A stretch of DNA of 64,000 bases from Chaetoderma sp. LZ-2023a (taxonomy: Eukaryota; Mollusca; Caudofoveata; Chaetodermatida; Chaetodermatidae): the NCBI GenBank assembly GCA_034401795.1, contig CM067365.1:11238145-11302144 (forward strand). Direction: 5' to 3'. Positions 36,684-48,033 of the stretch are shown in pieces. The position numbers were made by a program, and so were the translations under genes. The notes under the pieces are model-generated. The model ran no database searches and was not told where the DNA came from. It was given only the letters and a program-made list of their open reading frames with translations. Numbering within the stretch: the first letter of the stretch is position 1; each line of letters starts with the position of its first letter.

Positions 36684-37074
36684 TGTGTCAACTTAACCCG
36701 TTAATGGCCAAATTGGCCCAAAACAACCTTGCGTTGGTCTTGAGACACGGCTATTTGAAAAACCTACGGAAGAGTATTTTTGAATATTTGCCACTAGAAT
36801 GACTGGCTCGGTAACCGAGCCAGTCATTCTAGTGGTACAGTTTCAAAAAACCTATTCACTCTGCCTGCAGATAGGCACTGGCTGAGTAAAAACTGTAATT
36901 TTCTTTACCGTTACCCTTTAATGGTCAAACAGTCGAAAAATAATCCAGTGGTAAATTTGCAAAAATAGTATTCTAAAATTAAAATATCTTGAAAAATATT
37001 GACCACCATGTTTAATTGATATATCAAGTAGTGTCTTGAGCGCTTTGAGGCGCTGTTGACACACGCGGGGTTAA
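36684..37074 (+). mobile_element. PAL-A, most complete single-copy element (391 bp)
   Basis: Starts TGTCAACTTAACCCGTTAA and ends GACACACGCGGGGTTAA. The perfect core GGCTCGGTAACCGAGCC lies at about 36,805-36,821 with long arms (GCCACTAGAATGACT / AGTCATTCTAGTGGT). Outside the core is a second module (ACCCTTTAATGGTCAAACAG, TTTGAGGCGCTGTTGACAC). This copy defines the ends of the expanded element at 20,180-21,545. No coding capacity. Confidence 0.85.
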
Positions 37075-37940
37075 TAATAAAGTGTTTCTAGAGAGAGCTC
37101 TATCAACACCGGCTGACGTTGTTAAACTTGCGTAAATACAGAGGACACTGCTGCCCGTGTTGTTGCAAAGATTTACACTCTTTTGTTTAACTGTCTAATA
37201 ACATTCCGATCTACAAAACGTGTCCTATATTCCGTAATATAGTGCGAAATTTAAATTGTCTGCTACAATTCCGCGCTCTTCTGACTGCACTGTGAATTTA
37301 TTCGGTAAAACCCACTTAGTGTACCATAGACAAAATATTGTAGCCGAGTTTAATCATTTACTGGTCAAGACAACACGCTTCCCCAGTGGTCCTTTTCAAA
37401 GATTTATCACCGGAATGACTGCCTTGATTACTCTCTAGCTAATCAAAATATAATTTATGGCCGGGGTTATGGAATTAATTATTAATGGGTCTCTTGAGAA
37501 AGGTCTTAAATGATGGTATAAATGCGCATTTATATGCATGGGGATGCTGTGACTTGGTGGATAAAACCTCTTATAATTAGAATATTATGACTTTATTGTT
37601 CATAAACAATCAAATAGCTCTGGCATAACTTAGCCACATATACACATTTTTACTATGATACATGGAAGATATGTCAAATACATGGACTCCTCTGTGATCC
37701 CGAGATGTGCACCATCTCGCCATCGTTGGGAACTCCTCGCTCCCTGCATCGCCACCCATCTAGGTGTATACATGGATACCAGTGTAAAAGCTGGGGAAGC
37801 TCCCAATAATAGACTGAAATAAAACCAGCATAGATATGCTGTGAATGAGACCTGGAATCAGAGACTCTATAGACGCCAATCGAACCAATATCTTCTCACT
37901 GAATGTGATCCAAAATGTTCATGTGCTGGGACCCAGGCAT
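37075..37940. other. No gene recognised; possible weak PAL-A piece
   Basis: Only a weak PAL-A-like patch (TTTACTGGTCAAGAC, CACCGGAATGACTG) at about 37,358-37,425. Confidence 0.35.
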
Positions 37941-38334
37941 TGGACCTTTCCCGTTTTAGTTTTTAGTTATGCCGCGCCATCCCTAGTTACGCTCCGCCCA
38001 CACTTCGCTTGTGTTGGGATCGATCGATCCCTGAACTTCTTGCCTGTCAATTTCCAGAAAACTATACAGAGAAACATGTTGGATATTTTGAAAATAATTT
38101 GAATGGATGTCGGCATCAACAGCGCCCAGTCAAATTAGTTTCAAAATATTAAACAGAATGTTTATTAAATGGTAAAGAATACAATTCGTACAACGTGTCA
38201 GACTAATAAGCGTTAAAGACGGACTATATCGAGTCATTCGTGACGTCATGATTATGACGTCAGCCTACGCGTCACGTAGCTGATTATGACGTCATATGAG
38301 TGAAGGAATGGATTCATGAATGAATAGGAAATAT
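37941..38334 (+). mobile_element. PAL-B, near full-length copy
   Basis: Starts GGACCTTTCCCGTTTTAG. The left module has CCGCCCACACTTCGC and GATCGATCGATCCC, the core is at about 38,085-38,160, then AATACAATTCGTACAACG. Four CRE-type words (GACGTCA or CGTCACG) lie at 38,238-38,305. The right end is degraded (ATAGGAAATATT). Confidence 0.85.
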
Positions 38335-38715
38335 TAATAGAGAAATACACAAGACACCATTAAACTATATTAAAACATAGTGTAGTTGAACGCGGCATGG
38401 ACGGATCAGTAGGTTGCTGGCTATTGGACACAGTCGCTGATTGAGTAAGAAACTGTTCAAACATACGCATCACGAGCGGCCCCCCACCCCACCCACCCAC
38501 CATTCGTGATATTTGGGCTGTTTGTTCTCTCTGTTCTAACGCTTGTTCTGACATTTATCTTCATAACTGTAGCACGAGACTACCTACAGCGGCCGCCAAA
38601 TGATATGCGTCACGACCGTATCTTAAGTTAGTGTTGCCCATTTCTTGGAACATGCACCCGATATCATTCAGGGTACTTTCATATAAAACAGACTTACTGA
38701 AAGAATGATTTTTGT

Positions 38716-38761
<46 letters not shown>

Positions 38762-39799
38762 GCTGTTGTTGTTGTTGTTGTTGTTGTTGTTAGTTTAGTT
38801 AATTTAATGGTCGCTTACACTTTAGTATATTTCGCCATTTCTCAGGAATGAAGCGCGCCCCGAATGACACGAATCAACATAAACTGAAATGATCCACAAA
38901 AAGCTGGTTGTTAGGCGTGTATGCATTGCCTATAATAGTCTAATGAGCTGCTGCTGGCGGGTGTACGCGTTGAATGCTGTGTAAGCATGGGTGGGCGATT
39001 TACTTTATCTCACCCGGATGCGGGATGGGAGTGGAGGGTAGGCCGTAAAATTATATCTAGAAGTTGAAATTAGGCGAGAAATCTCAAATAAAGATATTAA
39101 AATGAGATGAAAATCGAAAGTAAACCAATCAAATCAAAAAGAAATAATTTAATGCCGTGTGAATAGAAGGATCAACAAACGGGGAAAATTAACTGAAAAC
39201 CTAATGTATGTAAACGAAAATTTCTGAGATTAGACCGTAGAATCATAACCTGTTGCTGTTGGGGATGCAGCTCCTTATAGGCTAGTGACGTCATGCGTGT
39301 TCGTTTAGGTGAAAACAGCTTTCAGAATTGTTTACTGATCGAAATAGGCCTCATATGGTCCAAGGAGTCGGTTCTAGACCTGCCCCTTTTGTCTGGAACC
39401 GAGTCTGAGTTTTGCCTGACGTTGCTGGACTCATTTGCTTCTTTCGGCCTGCCAACAATCCGCCATATTAGTATTAAACGTTGATCGTTTGGTATTTCTA
39501 CTTCTACTTCTATTTGCTAATTGATATGTCCTCTTCAGGATTATGATTCAATACGTTTGGTGACATGTGTGGATCAGGAAGCTTTCTCAACATGTCGTAT
39601 ATAATGTCGATTTCAAATGTGTATGTACATATTTACAGTCAATTTGTGCTCGGACAATGGTGGGACCCTGCTTTGAAGCTATCAAAGTCAGGAGGTCAAG
39701 GTCATAACCTCATGTGATGCCGTTCCCCACTGATATGTGCATGGCAAGAAGCTGTGATTGGGCAACATCTTGTTTGTCTTAGGTTGCTGGAAACGACAT
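38335..39799. other. No gene recognised; (TTG)n microsatellite
   Basis: A TTG/GTT repeat lies at about 38,711-38,793. The stretch 39,500-39,800 may contain the 3' untranslated part of the minus-strand LINE relic that follows. No gene was recognised. Confidence 0.4.
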
Positions 39800-40505
39800 T
39801 GATATCATCTTGTTCTCCTAGGTGCCGGCTTTAGATGGAATTCTGGAGGGACATCTACCAAGCTGTTCGCTAATTTGTTCTTTAAGTATCTTCCATCCAA
39901 GTTTTTTTGAGCCATATTTGAAGCTCTAGTGATTCTGGTAGCTGGGTCACCTCTTCTGTGTGGTCGGTTAGTACGAATCGTGTTGCTCTTTTTGTATAGC
40001 CTCAAGCCTGTCTAAGTGCATTGCATGATGTGCATCTATACTCTAGGATGGACCAGACCATTGTTGTATATGCCCTGCATTTGCCGACTATTGGGCAGGA
40101 CCTTAAATTCCTTAATCCGAACCTTATGGTCCCGCTACTCTTTGCCGGAGTTTGGTTTCCATGAGTAACTGCAACTGAACACCTAGGTATGGGTGGTATG
40201 TTGAGCTTCCCTGGTGTTGCATTTGTATGCTTTTTGATGTAACTGCAGCTCATTATCTAACACTTGTCGAAGGACATCTGTCACTCATGTTCCCAGCTGA
40301 CGACTAAGTCAAGGTCCCTCTGTAGGATTTCATTGGCGGCGTGGCTTTTGATACGATGCTACAATCGTCTCCAACCAGTCTTAGTCTTAGACTTGAGCTG
40401 CTGTTGTCAGGAATGTCATTTATGAAGAGCAGGAAAAGTAAAGGACCAAAGACTTTGCCAGGATTGTTAGCTGCCTTTGCAATACCCATGTTTGCAATCA
40501 TAGAT
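39800..40505 (-). pseudogene. LINE reverse transcriptase relic (motifs B-C to C-terminus)
   Basis: Minus-strand pieces in order: GPLLFLLFINDIPD (end of motif B and following helix) and a degraded motif C (GDD in LVGDDCSIV where YADD or FADD is expected). Next comes NLRSCPIVGKCRAYTTMVW with ILEYRCTSCNALRQ (thumb: ALVRPxLEYAS-type), then YTKRATRFVLTDHTEEVTQL (RRAARFV-type) and KLANSLVDVPPEFHLKPA. The order matches the C-terminal half of a CR1/Jockey-group RT. Several frameshifts and stops are present. The upstream RT half and endonuclease are absent: a PAL-B scrap follows at about 40,540. Confidence 0.75.
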
Positions 40506-40529
40506 AAATGGATGGATCCGATCTGTTGT

Positions 40530-40605
40530 TGAAGTATATGACGTCATTATCAATTACATCACATGTAGGCTGACGTGACGATTCAAATACATAATGGATA
40601 ACGTT
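40530..40605. mobile_element. PAL-B CRE-rich scrap
   Basis: TATGACGTCATTATCAATTA and ATGTAGGCTGACGTGACG match the CRE-rich end of PAL-B in reverse orientation. No core. Confidence 0.5.
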
Positions 40606-40835
40606 TCTTGCTTCGTCATGGCCATGAAAACGACCGCCATGTGCACTAATTGTAGGCATATATCTTAGGTTTAAACATGATTTATTTTTAGTCTAAGAGG
40701 GAGCACGATAAGACATACGTCTTATGCGCGCGTCTCCCACGTAATATACAATTATGATACATGGAAAATAACAACAAGTGGTGGATGCACACTATAGCAT
40801 TAATATTACTAATATAGTAACAAATTTGTCGAGGC

Positions 40836-40840
<5 letters not shown>

Positions 40841-40892
<52 letters not shown>

Positions 40893-40916
40893 GGGGGTGG
40901 GGGAAGGGGGGGGGGA
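40841..40916. repeat. (GA)n microsatellite followed by G-rich tract
   Basis: About 50 bp of GA repeat, then G runs to 40,916. Confidence 0.95.
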
Positions 40917-41029
40917 ACTCGGAGTGTTGTTTACTCACATGCGCGTATAATTTCAGTACTACAGCTAATAAACAAGTCAACACGCCCCCAAAACAAAACC
41001 AGGACATATTACTTAGTACGAAATGATTT

Positions 41030-41125
41030 GTTGAACATCTTGAACGCAATTGGACTGGACGACATGAATGCCTTAAGTAGCAATGTCCGGCAATTCAGCC
41101 GCGTCCAAAATATTCAACAGTAGGT
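41030..41125. mobile_element. Diverged PAL-B core
   Basis: TGTTGAACATCTTGAACGCA ... and CAAAATATTCAACAGTAGG flank a degraded palindrome. Confidence 0.45.
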
Positions 41126-41269
41126 TAATTTTGCCCTGGAAATGCCCTAAATCGTCCCCGAACTGCACCGTACTGAGTGCATCCACATATGTACATTGTT
41201 GGCGCAATGTTTTATGTTATGTTTTCTATATTTCACCAGGTATATATCTTTGATGATTGATTTACTATT

Positions 41270-41500
41270 TAAAAACATTCTGTTGACTATTTTGAAATTA
41301 ATTTGACGGGCCGATTAGGCAGCAACAGCACCTAGCCAAACTACTTTCAAACTATTCCACAGCCTACCTGTTCCGTTGTCTTGAAAATGGGATTCAGAGA
41401 ATCCAGATTTCAAAGTATATACAACGATACTAACACGTGCAAAGCGTGGATGGAGCTTAGTTAGAAATGAACGGGGCATAGCTAGAACTGGATCCTCATA
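41270..41500. mobile_element. PAL-B partial copy
   Basis: Core at about 41,278-41,360 (GAAATTAATTTGACGGG ... CAGCAACAGC ... CCAAACTACTTTCAAAC), followed by GATTCAGAGAATCC, AGCGTGGATGGAGCTTAG and GGGGCATAGCTAGAACTGG, the left module in reverse. Confidence 0.7.
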
Positions 41501-41574
41501 TACACAAGGTATTCAGAGTACAGAGTGTGGACTCTTCTGGGGTTTCAGATTCGTCACATGAGCCATGCATCTGT

Positions 41575-41818
41575 AACGAGTTAATGTCAAAATTTGGTCA
41601 AGTTTGTTAAAATAATTCCTTTTTAAATGTTCATTCGCAGGCCAAGACACGACTATTTTTTAAAAAACCCCTACCACTGGAATGACTGGCTCTGCTATTG
41701 AGTCAATCATTCCAGTTGGAAATCTTTACGAAATACTCTTCTATTGTCCCGCGAATGACCATTCCTCAAGAACACTGCAGAAGCCAGTTTTTTCCGGGTT
41801 ATCCATGAGAGGGTTAAT
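41575..41818. mobile_element. PAL-A foldback element copy
   Basis: Core GACTGGCTCTGCTATTGAGT at about 41,683-41,702 with arms ACCACTGGAAT and ATTCCAGTTGGAAAT. The right end is CCATGAGAGGGTTAATG. Confidence 0.75.
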
Positions 41819-42331
41819 GATGCCACTAATAATATATTCATATGAGTTTCCTGTATCCCTAGAGAAAAATATGATAAATCTATTGTTATATATCATTTAT
41901 AGGACTTCATTCAGATCGGGATAATTTGAATATATGCGCCATTGCGGAATCAGTTATGCGCTTTTGGTTAGCGAGAAAGGAAATACGTGTATTTTAGAAT
42001 CTATAATTTATAGCGTTTCTTCTCCAAGCAACTACCCTCGTGTGGGCCTTGATAAAATACGGTTAATTAGATCTATTCACAGAAATGTGTCTATTCCCGT
42101 AACAAATTGCGTTACAATCATTTGATACCTCATCTGCTCTGGATAGCTATATGTGCTATTGGAAGGATTTACAGCAAACCTTAATGCAAGTTTGCGCTTG
42201 TCATCTGTTGAAAAGTGATTGAACGAAAGGTGTTCGAATTATTCAACGGCGTTCTTTTTTATGATTCTCACATGTGCTCAGTTTCCGAATTGCGCTCTGT
42301 AGGGAAATGGAGATCACGTTATGTTTGTAAT
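41819..42331. other. No gene recognised
   Basis: Short frames only. Nothing was assigned. Confidence 0.4.
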
Positions 42332-42676
42332 GGACCTTACCACTGTATTCATCCACCATATGACGTCATAATCAACTACGCGGCGTGTACAGTGACATCA
42401 CAATCAATGACGTCATTATGAGGTCATGAATGACGTAGATAAGTACGTCACGAACGACTATTTTGAAACTAATTTGACTGGGCGCTACTGCTGCCATAGG
42501 CCATAGGTAGCAACAATACCTAGTCAAATTGGTTACAAAATATTCAGCAATTTAATTGTATGCTTTTCAAGAAATTGATAGTCAGAACATTCGGGGATCG
42601 ATCAATCCCAACATGGCGAAGTGTGGGTGGAGATTAGCTAGTGATGGGTGGGGCATAGATAAAACTGGAAAGGTCC
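42332..42676 (-). mobile_element. PAL-B full-length copy with terminal inverted repeats (345 bp)
   Basis: Bounded by GGACCTTACC at the left and GGAAAGGTCC at the right, which are inverted repeats. The CRE-rich module (TGACGTCAT at about 42,360 and 42,408, GTGACATCA) comes first, so orientation is opposite to the 37.9-kb copy. The core is at about 42,462-42,545, then GATCGATCAATCCC and GCGAAGTGTGGGTGGAG. No clear target duplication. Confidence 0.85.
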
Positions 42677-42741
42677 GTTGGCCATGTACCATTTTTTCGG
42701 CGGAAGTGGACGATGTAAACCGAACTTTGATATATGTTGCC

Positions 42742-43165
42742 CAAAATGTTCCCGCGACCCCATTAAGGGTATGTGATGGAGTCACAATGAAAAGCGGACG
42801 GCTTGTCTAGATATTGACCGATTTAAACAAACTAAGTGCACATTTACAGGCATTCTGTCAGGCTCACCTTGAAGAAATACCTTTAGAAATCGAAAATGGC
42901 TGCCATACGGTTCAAAATGTTCTCCCGACACGTTTAAGCGGTTTGATGTGGGGTCACGCTGAAAAACAGAAGTTGTGTCTAAATATTGACCGGATTATGC
43001 AATTAAGTGTGTAGTCACATGTTTTTATGCATACCCATTTTGAAGAACCAGTTTTCAAAATCCAAAATGGCTCAAAATGCCCCTTCCTCCCATATCTTTA
43101 AGGTGTGGGATGGGTTCACGATGAAAACATGTTATTACAAGTAAATAACCCACATTCACACCTGG
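42742..43165. repeat. Diverged tandem repeat, units of 171 and 160 bp
   Basis: CAAAATG starts similar blocks at 42,742, 42,913 and 43,073. Each continues with a G(T/A)TTTAAG-like word, GTCAC(A/G)(A/C)TGAAAA and TATTGACC. About 2.5 units. Identity is moderate by eye. Confidence 0.6.
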
Positions 43166-43394
43166 TGGGTAATCTATTGTGGTGTGGTGCCAGTATGCAC
43201 TCCATGCAAGTCCTGGCCGGTTTTGTGTTTCATCATTCCCAACAATGGGAGTGCAAATTTGCCATACGAGATTTCTTCCTCTAGTTCGTACTTTCGCCGT
43301 CTCACTGGGAAACCTAAGTGGCACTACCATTTCCCCCGTAGCTGCCCATTTGACCGTGAACAACGCAGGCACGCAACTCAGCAGAGCTAGATAT

Positions 43395-44744
43395 AACAGC
43401 ATGTCCCGAGCTTGATATATCAATATCTAAAGACGAAATCAGGAACGCCACACAAAAAATTGCAGATAATAAGGCCAGCGGTATTGATAATATAATAAAC
43501 GAGTATATTAAATCCACAATTGATATTATGTTACCTATATATGAGAAATTATTTAACCTAGTTTTTGATACCAGAATTATCCCTCAAACATGGCTTATCG
43601 GTAAGATTATACCAATCTACAAAAATAAAGGTACCAAACTCGAACCATCTAATTACCACGCCCCCCTACCCCCAATAACTATATTAAGCTGTTTAGTGAA
43701 ACTGTTCACACCTATATTGAATGCCAGATTAAAAGCCTTTACAGAAGAACAAGAAAATAATTACAGAATCACAATCTGGATTTAAGAAAAGAGAGACGTA
43801 TCATTACAGACTTATTATTTTTGCAAAAGATACACTTATACTGGTGCTTCGTAGATTTTGAAAAAGCATTTGATACTGTCTGGAGAGTTGGCCTATGGAG
43901 CAAGCTTCTAAATAGTTGCATATCTGGCAAATGTTTTAATATAATTGTAAAGATGTATGCATCAATTTCTTCGTTTGTTTTTCATAATTCTGCATCATAT
44001 GACTATTCTCCCTGAAAGATTGGAGTGAGGCAGGGAGAAAAACTCTCACCCATATCATTCTTTCTTTTTATCAATGACCTAGACACGTATTTTAAATAAC
44101 GTGGAAACCCAGGACTTACATCGTTAAGCCAACTGGCTGATGATCTTCACATTTACTTATACTTATTAGTATTGCTCTATGCAGATGACCGCCTTTTCAT
44201 GGCTGATTCAGCGGAATCCTTACAGAAAGCATTAAATGCATTCCATGACTATTGTCAAAATAATAAACTAAAGGTGAACCGCAACAAAACCAAAATAATA
44301 ATTTTTCATAAACGTAAGACGAAACACCAGCCGCGTTTTCAATTAGGACCACATGAGATAGAAATGGTAGACGTATACCTTTTTCTTGGTATTTTATTTA
44401 AGTATAATGGGAATCTTTTGCCTGCAGGAGGCGTAGTCTAAGACAGGGAATTAAAGCTATGTTTGCACTAATACAAAGAATAAATCAGCCTAGTATCCCA
44501 ATTGACCTACAATGTATACTGTCTGACCTAATGATTCAACCTGTATTACTGTATGCATCAGAAATATGGGGGTTTGAAAACAGAGATGTTCGAAAATTGT
44601 CAAATAAAATTTTATAAAGTGCTGTTAAAATTAAAACAAAGTACACCAAGTTCTATGATCTATGGCGAGCTTGGCAAATTCCCCCTGGAAATTAGCATTC
44701 AATGTAATGTGATTCGATATTGGGCCAACATATTACTCAACATC

Positions 44745-44784
<40 letters not shown>

Positions 44785-44818
44785 GCAACAACAACAACAA
44801 CAACAAACTGATGATGAC

Positions 44819-44906
<88 letters not shown>

Positions 44907-44925
44907 GTGGTGGTGGTGGTGGCGG

Positions 44926-44962
<37 letters not shown>

Positions 44963-45090
44963 ACCGTATGTGAACAAAAATTGTCAAAAATTATAATACC
45001 TCTATCGCGAAAAACTGTAACATAAATGCTGCCCTCATATGCCATTTGTAATGGCCTGAGTGAAATAAAGAAAACTGAAACTGAATCTTC
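43395..45090 (+). pseudogene. LINE reverse transcriptase relic with 3' end
   Basis: A frameshifted but nearly collinear RT. The N-terminal fingers read ISISKDEIRNATQKIADNKA, INEYIKST and GKIIPIYKNKG with ILSCLVKLFTPILN (43,410-43,780). Motif A is CFVDFEKAFDTVWR (43,845-43,890), motif B is GVRQGEKLSPISFFLFIND (about 44,020-44,080) and motif C is LYADDRLFMADSAESL (about 44,175-44,220). The thumb includes KVNRNKTKIIIFHKRK. A later segment (44,500-44,735) has MIYGELGKFPLEI and IRYWANILL. Catalytic Asp residues of motifs A and C are preserved, but at least four frameshifts or stops separate the blocks. Microsatellites at 44,742-44,962 interrupt the end. The 3' tail (TGAAATAAAGAAAACTGAAA, CTGAATC) ends near 45,088. 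No endonuclease is present, so it is 5'-truncated. Confidence 0.85.
44742..44962. repeat. Compound microsatellite (CAA)n-(AAT)n-(GGT)n-(GAT)n
   Basis: Four adjacent trinucleotide blocks with boundaries near 44,815, 44,905 and 44,926, inside the 3' end of the LINE relic. Homopolymeric frames are artefacts. Confidence 0.95.
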
Positions 45091-45344
45091 GCACTTTCAG
45101 CGGTATTTTTTGTTTTCCGCCATACTGTCAAAGCTGCCTGATATTTGGTGTCTATCAGTTCTACCCATTGCAATAAAGCATACATTGCTATCACGATTAG
45201 GCCTACTTGTATTGCTACCTTAGCGTTTTAAAACACTCTTTTCTCATTTAAGCTTTATCGATTTGGCATTTCCTATAATATATCGTCCTTTCCTAAAAAG
45301 GGAGTATACCTTGGAAATCTGAATTTCAAAATAAACGGTAGAAA
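45091..45344. other. No gene recognised
   Basis: Unassigned. Confidence 0.4.
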
Positions 45345-45715
45345 ACTGTTGAATATATTAAAAGTAATTTGACAGGAAATTGACAGGAAACTGCTCCCGC
45401 CTTCGACAGCAACAGCTTCTAGTCAAAATAGTGTTAAATATTCAGCATACTATTTCTTACATCGTATTAAATGTACATGAAACTATTTAAAATAGATTAA
45501 GAATATTTTAACCTACAAATTTTAACATTTAAAGAATTTTATATACTTTTATACGATGTAAGAAATAGTACGGTGATGTTTTTAAAACTAATTTGACTGG
45601 AAGCTGTTGCTGACTTAGTTTGCTGAGCATTTTAACAGAGGGTTGACTGAAAGACAGCGATTCCGAAGAAAATAACGACTTTCAGTCAAATTCATATTTA
45701 AATATACATATTTTT
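45345..45715. mobile_element. Compound foldback element (PAL-B-like cores around an 18-bp inverted repeat)
   Basis: Two PAL-B-like palindromic cores (about 45,350-45,445 and 45,583-45,710) flank a perfect 18-bp inverted repeat, CTATTTCTTACATCGTAT at 45,450-45,467 with its reverse complement at 45,551-45,568. A half-copy with TTCAGCAACTAAATTCC and TACATCGTAAATAATG lies at 54,820-54,860. Confidence 0.65.
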
Positions 45716-46204
45716 ATGTATAACCACCCAGTCACCGGCATGTAGAATGAAATAGATTGATCAGGCTGGAAGGGATTGCACATAGAATCAACATGTCTGT
45801 TCTAATTAACCATTAAAGCTCGGCCGACATAAGCATATTTTTAGCTATAGCGTGCCAGCACGCGAGTTTCTCGCTGCAGGTAAAGCATACATCTATTTAC
45901 ATCACACAGTTATATAATGCTTATTGATGATTATTATGATGATGATTAATGATAATGATGATAATTGATGATGTTGATTGATGATGATTGATAACGCGCA
46001 TGCTATGTTACAACATTAGGCCTACATGATGATGGTGTTGATGATGCATTCCCAACAATGAACTATACCAGCTCTACCCAGTGTACCGTAACGACATACA
46101 TTATTTTCACACCTTTCCAGTTTAGGGAGATTCCCTTTGTCACCAGTGCTAGCTATGCAACCATGTATTACTAGGCCTACGATCTGGGCTAGGACGATAA
46201 ACGT
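45716..46204. other. No gene recognised; degenerate GATGATTGATGAT repeats
   Basis: ATGATGATTGATGAT-type repeats lie at about 45,920-45,995. Nothing else was assigned. Confidence 0.4.
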
Positions 46205-46397
46205 CTAACCTTTTTCAAGATTCAAGATTCAAGATTCAAAATTATTTATTTTCATATAACACATAGATTTTACATTTACACAACAGGCAGTCCACCAAAG
46301 GCTGAGCCTATACAGCGGTGGACCCCTTACATTTAACATATAATAAACATATAATTCAGTAATAGTTAGATCATGGGTGAAGATAATATAATATTTA

Positions 46398-46646
<249 letters not shown>

Positions 46647-46818
46647 GCATCATCCACATCAACAATTACGGATGCATTATTATTATTGCAGATGTGTATT
46701 TTACATTCTAGTTGTTATCCTGGCAACTGGGTACATACTTGTTTTTGTACTGCCATGGTGGTGACTTCTGCATTCATGTCATTGGTTTGGATTTTTAATA
46801 TCTTTCTAAGATTATTTT

Positions 46819-47057
46819 TTAAATATTTTGTTTAAAAGAGCTTTGTGTAATAATTTGTGTGCGTATATTTATATCTGTGTTGTTACAGAGTTGTATTGCT
46901 TGGTGGGATGGTTTTTGTGTAGCTGTCATTGTTCTGTAATAGGTTTGGTGTAAGTTATTCTTAGTTCGTGTGTTGTGCGAGTGTATATCGGAGTTGTTCC
47001 TAAAAAGGTTTGATAATGAGGAGGGTAGATTGCCATTATGATAGTCCCTTAAGATAA
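46819..47057 (-). pseudogene. CR1-like LINE RT C-terminal end (distal exile)
   Basis: Minus-strand frame gives ILRDYHNGNLPSSLSNLF, then SDIHSHNTRTKNNLH and AIQLCNNTDINIRTQ ... SFKQNI. This is the conserved LPxxFxxxF ... HxxNTR ... SFK tail found at the C-terminus of CR1/Jockey-type RTs. It continues the protein that breaks off at 51,356 (DIGAVQLYAI), 4.3 kb away. The open frame extends past 47,057 into the LTR, but that part is not LINE protein. Confidence 0.8.
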
Positions 47058-47252
47058 TGTGGTGCTGGCGGTATCCCGCAGTTCCGTAGTTCGTGTTTCG
47101 CGGCTGCCGGGCTAGCTGATTCCCGCCGTTTCTACGGACGCCCGGCAGTCGTACCTTGGAATCCGAACTGCGCACATCTGCCGCTGGTTTCACGGGCCGA
47201 TTCGAGACCTCTGTTGGGTGAGTAACCTTTTATACGTAGCTAAGTTACTACA
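47058..47252 (+). repeat. 5' LTR (195 bp)
   Basis: Nearly identical to 51,161-51,355. TG...CA ends. It contains a GGGTGAGTAA word near its right end that resembles a 5' splice site. No clear TATA box. Confidence 0.88.
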
Positions 47253-47254
47253 AA

Positions 47255-47274
47255 TGGTGTCAGGAGTACTTTGG
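47255..47274 (+). other. Primer-binding site of the LTR element
   Basis: TGGTGTCAGGAGTACTTT starts two bases after the LTR, the usual position and TGG start of a tRNA-primed PBS. The tRNA was not identified. Confidence 0.7.
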
Positions 47275-48033
47275 GCCCTAAATTAAAAATTGTTATTAGT
47301 TATTTCTGAATTCTACTCACGATTTTGCTGTTAAAAAAGATAGAATTCTCGGAAATACAAAACTACTCTAGTCCTGCCGAACGTCAATTTTACAGACTCT
47401 GGCCGCCATTTTGATTAATTTATAGTTATTTTTGTATGATTTAATAATCACAGATGATACGTGAGTTATAGTTAAATATATATTATTTATTTATACTATA
47501 GCAGGCAAATGTCGGGTATATAGATTAATATACCTTACATACATACGTCATATACGTCATAAATTCAAGATTCAATGTTATTTATTTGAACTGTAATGAA
47601 TTGAGGTATATTTTCGTGCTAAGTTTCTATCATCTATGTCAGTATTCCGTGGAATGACAACCCTATAGTTTCTGGATTGTTATTGTTAGTTGTCTTCAGT
47701 GTCATATGTACGCGATTCTGAGCTGTAATTTAACTGTCGGTTTTTGGATATTTCTTTATACTTTAATTACAGTTCAATTTCGTTGTTTATTTCAGAATTA
47801 TTTGAAATAAAGAAGTGATATAAATCACTGTTGTTGTTATTATTATCATTATTATTAACTTTTTGAACATTAGGGGGTAATCTCCCTTCTAATCCACAAA
47901 TATGTTTCAATTGTAATATTAGGTTTACTAATTACGCTGAACACTATTTGTTTTGGTCTTTTTTCTTGTTATTATCAATTCAAAAAGTTCATAATCACAT
48001 TGCTAGTTACTCCGTTAAAACACTACTCAGCTT

